Source: Actinomycetota bacterium
GTDB lineage: Bacteria > Actinomycetota > UBA4738 > HRBIN12
Direction of reading: 5' to 3'
Length of the DNA: 10,155 nt
Assembly (NCBI GenBank): GCA_005883885.1
Contig: VAYF01000067.1
Span: 1 to 10,155, forward strand
The notes below the pieces were generated by a model. It was not told the origin of the DNA. It did not search any database and worked only from the letters and a program-made list of their open reading frames with translations. Below are positions 6,016 to 10,155 of this stretch, in pieces. The translations under genes and the position numbers were made by a program. The number at the start of each line of letters is the position of its first letter. Positions within the stretch are counted from its first letter, which is position 1.

Positions 6016-6827
6016 CGCTCACCTCGTTCGCTGCGCTCGTAGGCGTGGATGATCGCCGCGTATCCGGGTTCGCGCGCGAGCAGGTCCTCGTGCGGACCGG
6101 TCGCCTTGACCACGCCGTCTTCCAGGAAGATCACGCGGTCGGCGAGGCGGATCGTGGAGAGCCGGTAGGCGACCACGATCAGCGTCGTCGACAGCTCCCG
6201 CCGGAGCGCCGCGAGGATGTCGGCCTCGATCGTCGGGTCGACCGACGAGGTGGCGTCGTCCAGGATCAGGACGCGTGGCGCGCGCACGAGGGCTCGTGCG
6301 AGCGCTACGCGTTGCCGTTGCCCGCCGGAGAGCGTGTAGCCACGCTCTCCGACCACCGTGTCGTAACCCTGCGGGAGCTCGCGGATGAAGCGGTCCGCCG
6401 ACGCGATCATCGCGGAGCGGACGACGTCCGCCTCAGCCGCATCGGCATCCAGCGCGATGTTCTCGCGGACGGTCGTCGCGAACAGGAAGCTCTCCTGGAA
6501 CACGATCGACACGTCTCGCCGGAGCGCGGCGGGGTCTGCGTCGCGCACGTCGACGCCCGCGACCAGCACCTTGCCCTGCTCGGGATCAGCGAGCCGCACC
6601 AGAAGCTGCGCCAGCGTCGACTTGCCGACGCCGGTCGGGCCCACGATCGCGACGGACTCCATCGGCTGCACGTCGAACGTGACGCCGTCGAGGATAGGCA
6701 CGCCGTCGTAGAGGTGCCGCACGCCGAGCACCTCGATCCCCAACGGACCCGCCGGCAGCTCCTCGGGATGCGCCGGTGGGTTCAGCGTGACGCTGGTGCG
6801 GAGATCGCGCCCGCCGCTACGCGCCAC
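6012..6827 (-). CDS. ATPase-domain fragment of the broken ABC exporter (degenerate NBD)
   Basis: In its own frame the fragment could begin at GTG 6827 (271 aa), but the residues before about 6793 look out of frame and there is no sound ribosome site. Motifs counted from that GTG are Walker A GPTGVGKST (63-71), Q-loop Gln111, canonical signature LSGGQRQ (166-172), Walker B VLILDD with Asp191 replacing the catalytic Glu (codon 6257-6255), D-loop SSVD (194-197), and an H-loop reading AYRLST with Tyr221 in place of His (codon 6167-6165). Losing both Glu and His while keeping a perfect LSGGQ is the pattern of the degenerate-site subunit of heterodimeric exporters such as TM287/288 or BmrCD. It therefore complements the downstream gene. 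Those substitutions are family-normal and are not damage. Confidence 0.8.
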   Translation of the reverse strand: MARSGGRDLRTSVTLNPPAHPEELPAGPLGIEVLGVRHLYDGVPILDGVTFDVQPMESVAIVGPTGVGKSTLAQLLVRLADPEQGKVLVAGVDVRDADPAALRRDVSIVFQESFLFATTVRENIALDADAAEADVVRSAMIASADRFIRELPQGYDTVVGERGYTLSGGQRQRVALARALVRAPRVLILDDATSSVDPTIEADILAALRRELSTTLIVVAYRLSTIRLADRVIFLEDGVVKATGPHEDLLAREPGYAAIIHAYERSERGER

Positions 6828-7696
6828 GAACCCACCGCGAGCAGGAGGGCCGTCGCGAGCGTCGGCAAGGCGTCCAGCCCCGCCTCGAAGGTCGCCCGGA
6901 CGTAGCCGCCGCGCACGCGATCGTCGCGGAGCGCCCTGGCCTTCACGCCGAGCCGTTCGGTCTCGGCGTCCTCGCGTCCGAGCGTCTTGACGACGAGGGC
7001 GCCGTCGATCGATTCGTGCGCAACGGCGGAGACCTCGCCGATGTCCTCCTGTGCCCTGCGGGCGGGCTCCTCCATCCGCTTCGCGAAGCTCCGGTTCATC
7101 AGCGCGAGCGAGGGGAACAGGATCAGGCCGATCAGCGCGAGCCACGGGTCGGCGTGCAGCAGCGATCCCATCGCGAGCAGCGTCATCGCGATCACGCCGG
7201 TCGCGAACGGCACCGGCCAGAAAACGTCCACGGCGGCCTTCACGTCCGCCTCCATGTGGGCGAGGAGCTCGCCGGTCGGGGTCTCGCGGTGGTACTGGAG
7301 CTGGAGATCGCGGTAGCGATCGGCGACCCGGTTGCGGAGGGTGGCCATCACGCGCTCTCCGGCAACCCCGCTGTAGTAGCGACGGAACATGATGCCCAGC
7401 GCGCGTCCGACCCCGAAGGTCATCAGCGCCAGCACCGCGAGCCAGATCGAGCTTGCGGGGACCGGACCGCTGAACGACGGCTTGAGCACCTGGTCGGTCG
7501 CGCGTCCGAGGGCGGTCGTCAGCAGCACGGACGAGACGGCGAACACGAGCGAACCGGCGACGGACACCAGGAACGGCCTCGGGTGCATGCGGACGTAGGC
7601 GACCACCAGTCGCATCCCGCGGGTGAAGAGCCCTCGCCCGTCCCCGCCCCTCGTCTCCTGCGTCACCGACGCCACGCCGCCTATGATGCCGCGCAT
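6782..7696 (-). CDS. Membrane-domain fragment of the broken ABC exporter
   Basis: Counted from ATG 7696 this piece is 304 aa. It holds helices at about 41-62, 83-104, 161-180, 184-200 and 270-292, with the cytoplasmic loop motifs of exporters between them: RVMATLRNRVADRYRDLQ near 115-132, TPTGELLAHMEADV near 139-152, and ESIDGALVVKTLGRE near 228-242. The sequence is family-like up to GSWRVAAGAIS (residue 299), then reads five unrelated residues to a stop. The sixth helix and the ATPase domain are missing, so the fragment alone should not form a working transporter. No ribosome site precedes ATG 7696. GTG 7666 would give 294 aa. Confidence 0.75.
   Translation of the reverse strand: MRGIIGGVASVTQETRGGDGRGLFTRGMRLVVAYVRMHPRPFLVSVAGSLVFAVSSVLLTTALGRATDQVLKPSFSGPVPASSIWLAVLALMTFGVGRALGIMFRRYYSGVAGERVMATLRNRVADRYRDLQLQYHRETPTGELLAHMEADVKAAVDVFWPVPFATGVIAMTLLAMGSLLHADPWLALIGLILFPSLALMNRSFAKRMEEPARRAQEDIGEVSAVAHESIDGALVVKTLGREDAETERLGVKARALRDDRVRGGYVRATFEAGLDALPTLATALLLAVGSWRVAAGAISAPASR
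7682..7687 (+). promoter_or_regulatory. -10 element for a leaderless acyl-CoA ligase transcript
   Basis: TATGAT differs from the TATAAT consensus by one base and ends 7 nt before ATG 7695, so transcription would start at or next to the A of the start codon. No Shine-Dalgarno sequence lies between them, which supports leaderless initiation, common in Actinomycetota. The -35 region (about 7659-7664, TGCGTC) is poor. The element lies inside the longest possible reading of the divergent ABC gene. Confidence 0.55.
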
Positions 7697-9437
7697 GACC
7701 GACCATCGACCCTGGTTCGCGTCGTACCCCTCTGACGTGCGGCGGACGCTGGAGCCCTATCCGCACGAGAGCCTGTTCGCGATCCTCGATGCCGCGGCCG
7801 GTCGGTACCCGGACAAGGCCGCCCTGGCGTGGTTCGGCAGGCACATGAGCTACCGGCAGCTTTTGGAAGAGGTCGAGCGGTGCAGCGCGATGCTCACCGC
7901 GCTCGAGGTCTCCAAGGGCGATCGGGTCGCGTTGATCGTGCCGAACTCACCACCCTACGTGATCACCTACTACGCGTACCAGCGGATCGGCGCGATCGCG
8001 GTCGGGAACAACCCGCTCTACACGAAGCGCGAGATGGAGCACCAGCTGCGCGACGCCGAGCCGAAGGTCGTGCTGATCGCGGACCTGCTGTACTCGGATT
8101 TCGCCGAACTCCTGGGCGACCTCGAGATCGTGAACGTCGTGGTGACGCGGCTGAACGACTACATGCCGCCCGTCAAGAAGCTCCTGGCTCCGTTCGCCGT
8201 GTTCCGCAAGGCGCAGCGGGCCGCCGGCAAGCCCTGGCCGCCCGTGCCCAAGGGGGCGGCGGTGCTCCGCTGGAGCGTCGGGATGAGGCGCGGGGATCCG
8301 GTCCCGCTCGTCGCCCCGGTGGATCCGGGGCGGGACGTCGCGGTGTTGATCTACACCGGTGGCACCACCGGGATCGCGAAGGGCGCGATGCTCTCGCACG
8401 ACAACATCACGGCCAACGCCCGGCAGTCGACGGCGTGGATCTCCGTGATCGAGGACGGCAAGGACACGATGCTCGCCGCCCTGCCGTTCTTCCATTCCTA
8501 CGGGATGCTCTCCATGAACGTCGCGATCCTCAACGCGATGAAGCTGATCCCGGTCCCGAACCCTCGCGATATCCACATGCTGCTCGAGTTGATCCACGAG
8601 GAACATGCCACGATCTTCCCGGGTGTCCCCCGGCTCTACATCGCGATCAACGAGCATCCCGAGACACCGAAGTTCGACCTGAAGTCGATCAAGGCGTGCG
8701 TCTCGGGCGCCGCGCCCCTGCCGGCGGCGGTGGCGAAGGAGTTCGAACGCGTGACCGAGGGCGGGCAGCTCGTCGAGGGGTTCGGGCTGACCGAGTGCTC
8801 GCCGGTCACCCACGCGAACCCGTTCAACGGGGTGCGCAAGGCCGGCTCGATCGGGCTTCCGATCCCCGACACCGACGTCCGGATCATGTCGCTCGACGAT
8901 CCGGACAAGGAGATGCCGACCGGCGAGCCGGGCGAGCTTTGCATCCAGGGCCCTCAGGTGATGCTGGGGTACTGGAAGCGACCGGAAGAGACGGCCCTGA
9001 TGATCCGAAACGGCTGGCTGCATTCCGGCGACGTCGCCATGATGGACGGTGAGGGGTACTTCAAGATCGTCGATCGTCTCAAGGACATGATCCTCGTGTC
9101 GGGGTTCAACGTGTACCCGAACGAGGTCGAGGACGTCCTGTACCACCATCCGGCCATCTCGAAGGTCGCCGTGATCGGCGTGCCGGACGATCGGACCGGA
9201 GAGCGGGTGAAGGCGTTCGTGGTGCTGAAGGAAGGTGCCACGCTCACGTCCGAGGAGCTGATCGCGTGGTGCCGGGATCCGGAGGTGGGACTGACCGGCT
9301 ATCGCATCCCGCACGAGGTCGAGTTCCGGGATTCCCTGCCGGAGACCATGGTCGGCAAGGTGCTCCGACGGGTCCTGCACGACGAGGAGCTGAGCAAGCG
9401 CGAGGCCGCCGGGTCGGTAGCGCCCGGCGGGTCGTGA
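7695..9437 (+). CDS. AMP-forming long-chain fatty-acid--CoA ligase (FadD-like)
   Basis: A 580-aa adenylate-forming enzyme that activates a carboxylic acid with ATP to acyl-AMP and then to acyl-CoA. Motifs: phosphate loop YTGGTTGIAKG (220-230), LPFFHSYG (263-270), GFGLTECSP (362-370), GYWKRPEET (425-433), GWLHSGD with Asp446, RLKDMILVSGFNVYPNEVE (461-479), and near the end GKVLRR with catalytic Lys555. Length and motif order match medium/long-chain acyl-CoA ligases; the exact chain length is not readable. ATG 7695 is chosen over in-frame ATGs at 7623, 7683 and 7686 because a -10 element ends just before it and the family N-terminus begins nearby. The stop overlaps the next gene's GTG (9434-9437), so the acetyltransferases are probably translationally coupled. 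It could serve beta-oxidation, lipid synthesis or activation for a secondary product. Confidence 0.93.
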   Translation: MTDHRPWFASYPSDVRRTLEPYPHESLFAILDAAAGRYPDKAALAWFGRHMSYRQLLEEVERCSAMLTALEVSKGDRVALIVPNSPPYVITYYAYQRIGAIAVGNNPLYTKREMEHQLRDAEPKVVLIADLLYSDFAELLGDLEIVNVVVTRLNDYMPPVKKLLAPFAVFRKAQRAAGKPWPPVPKGAAVLRWSVGMRRGDPVPLVAPVDPGRDVAVLIYTGGTTGIAKGAMLSHDNITANARQSTAWISVIEDGKDTMLAALPFFHSYGMLSMNVAILNAMKLIPVPNPRDIHMLLELIHEEHATIFPGVPRLYIAINEHPETPKFDLKSIKACVSGAAPLPAAVAKEFERVTEGGQLVEGFGLTECSPVTHANPFNGVRKAGSIGLPIPDTDVRIMSLDDPDKEMPTGEPGELCIQGPQVMLGYWKRPEETALMIRNGWLHSGDVAMMDGEGYFKIVDRLKDMILVSGFNVYPNEVEDVLYHHPAISKVAVIGVPDDRTGERVKAFVVLKEGATLTSEELIAWCRDPEVGLTGYRIPHEVEFRDSLPETMVGKVLRRVLHDEELSKREAAGSVAPGGS

Positions 9438-9982
9438 ACCCGATCTACTGGGACCTCGGCGACGGGATCGCCGTCCGAACCTACACGCTGGACGATGCCG
9501 AGGAGGCGTTCGCGCTAGTCGACGCCAATCGGGACCGGTTACATCCGTGGATGATCTGGGAGCCCCAGACGCGCACGCCCACCGACACGAGGGCGTTCAT
9601 CCAACGGTGCCTCGATTCGGAGACCGACCTGGAGGGCAACGGCATCTGGGTCGACGGCCGGCTGGCGGGCTCGATAGGTCTGCGGGTGGACGTGTCCGAT
9701 GCGGGCGCCGAGATCGGGTACTGGATCGGCGGCGACTTCGAAGGCCGGGGGATCATCACGCGCGCCTGCCGCCGTTTCTTCGACTTCGCCTTCGACGAGC
9801 TCGGCCTGCATCGGGTGGAGCTCTGTGCGGCGGATACCAACGCGAGGAGCCGCTCGGTCGCCGAGCGCCTGGGGATGCGTCAGGAGGGGGTGCTGCGCGG
9901 CGGCGTGCGAACCCCCGAGGGGTTCCTCGACCTCGTGATCTACGGGATCCTCGATGGCGAGTGGCGAACGCGGTCGCGATGA
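9434..9982 (+). CDS. GNAT N-acetyltransferase, RimJ/RimL type
   Basis: A 182-aa protein of the group that transfers acetyl from acetyl-CoA to amino groups, classically the N-termini of ribosomal proteins but also aminoglycosides and small molecules. The N-terminus has the family strand GIAVRTYTLDDAEEAFALVD (11-30) and HPWMIWEP (37-44); the acetyl-CoA loop is EGRGIITRA (103-111), followed by FDFAFDELGLHRVEL (116-130) and NARSRSVAERLGMRQEG (136-152), which are typical of RimL-like proteins. The GTG start at 9434 overlaps the ligase TGA as GTGA; only a weak GGCGGG precedes it, so coupling is likely. Upstream codons in this frame lie antiparallel to nothing but within the ligase and look spurious. 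Its stop overlaps the next ATG. The target is unknown. Confidence 0.9.
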   Translation: MNPIYWDLGDGIAVRTYTLDDAEEAFALVDANRDRLHPWMIWEPQTRTPTDTRAFIQRCLDSETDLEGNGIWVDGRLAGSIGLRVDVSDAGAEIGYWIGGDFEGRGIITRACRRFFDFAFDELGLHRVELCAADTNARSRSVAERLGMRQEGVLRGGVRTPEGFLDLVIYGILDGEWRTRSR

Positions 9983-10155
9983 GCCCGATGCCGGTCGACC
10001 TGGGTGAAGGAGTCGTGCTCCGTCGCCACGAGATGAGCGATCTGGACGCGTTGTGGGACGCGATCGACGAAGAACGTGCTCGCCTCGGCGAGTGGATGCC
10101 GTTCGTGGAGAGCGTCCGCACGATCGACGATGAGCGGGCGTGGCTCGAGTCGGTG
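9979..10155 (+). CDS. Second GNAT acetyltransferase, 5' part only
   Basis: The frame opens at ATG 9979, overlapping the previous stop as ATGA, and runs 59 codons to the window edge. It begins MSPMPVDLGEGVVLRRHEMS and continues with LGEWMPFVES and a DDERAWLESV stretch. These line up with the start of the preceding gene (LGDGIAVRTYTLDD, LHPWMIWEP, DTRAFIQRCL), so it is a tandem paralog of the same RimJ/RimL-like group. An internal ATG four codons in (9988) is an alternative start. The acetyl-CoA loop lies outside the window, so activity cannot be judged. Confidence 0.8.
   Translation, partial: MSPMPVDLGEGVVLRRHEMSDLDALWDAIDEERARLGEWMPFVESVRTIDDERAWLESV

Larger units (their letters stand above)
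6012..7696 (-). pseudogene. ABC exporter half-transporter broken by deletion and frameshift
   Basis: This is the first gene of the ABC pair and would encode the other half of the heterodimer. The membrane domain is read in one frame (7696 down to a TGA at 6782-6784) and the ATPase domain in another (open from before 6827 to 6012). Alignment by eye to the partner gene shows that sequence matching its residues 297-340, that is TM helix 6 and the linker to the ATPase domain, is absent at the join (6790-6802). The frame offset means a net loss of 3k+1 bases, about 130. Everything on both sides is well conserved and free of other stops, so the event is either recent or an assembly error. The start is uncertain: ATG 7696 shares bases with the divergent ATG, so GTG 7675, GTG 7666 or ATG 7615 are plausible. 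Confidence 0.8.

Noticed and set aside
6326..6351. 11-bp inverted repeat around TAGC in the ATPase signature region
   Set aside because: It encodes the conserved GERGYTLSG stretch of ABC proteins and is short enough to follow from codon choice.
6828..7844. Upstream extension of the ATPase-domain frame to a start at 7844, giving a 610-aa protein
   Set aside because: Above about 6800 the translation is Arg-rich nonsense, overlaps the real membrane-domain frame and runs into the divergent ligase; only the part below about 6793 is genuine.
8877..8906. 9-bp inverted repeat (GTCCGGATC / GATCCGGAC) inside the ligase gene
   Set aside because: Short arms, a 12-nt spacer and a coding location make chance the simplest explanation.

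Overview
The window is high-GC, densely coded bacterial DNA. The gene next to 1.65-1.89 kb is a recognisable CrgA, a small division protein essentially restricted to Actinomycetota. GTG starts, 4-bp ATGA/GTGA overlaps and an apparent leaderless promoter fit the same group. The organism is therefore most likely an actinomycete or an uncultured actinobacterial relative; the species cannot be told from this sequence.

Layout from left to right. (1) A 5'-complete, left-truncated NADP-type glutamate dehydrogenase (gdhA, minus strand, 1-1166) diverges from a small membrane-anchored zinc-ribbon-like protein (plus, 1255-1530). (2) A short convergent gap (1531-1649) carries three same-oriented DnaA-box-like 9-mers, one of them a perfect TTATCCACA. 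(3) A minus-strand series follows, read from high to low coordinates: a broken ABC exporter half (7696-6012), an intact ABC exporter half (6015-4165), a penicillin-acylase-family Ntn hydrolase without signal peptide (4091-1914), and crgA (1892-1650). The two ABC genes overlap by 4 bp, acylase and crgA are 21 bp apart, and an 11-bp tandem repeat lies between ABC and acylase. (4) Diverging from the ABC genes, a plus-strand operon encodes an AMP-forming acyl-CoA ligase (7695-9437) and two related RimJ/RimL-like GNAT acetyltransferases (9434-9982 and 9979 to beyond the right edge), all joined by 4-bp overlaps.

The strongest observations are these. The upstream ABC gene has lost about 44 codons (TM helix 6 and the linker) together with its reading frame, judged against its own partner gene. 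The two ABC halves have the complementary residue changes expected of a heterodimeric exporter with one degenerate ATP site. The acylase gene holds two very long perfect inverted repeats (17-bp arms with a 3-nt spacer, and a 38-bp palindrome). DnaA boxes lie beside crgA. The acyl-CoA ligase appears to be expressed leaderlessly from a promoter that abuts the divergent ABC start.

Functionally, acyl activation (ligase), acyl/acetyl transfer (GNATs), export (ABC pair) and deacylation (Ntn acylase) lie side by side. A shared role around an N-acylated compound is possible but is only inference. No tRNA, rRNA, CRISPR array, insertion sequence or phage gene was seen.
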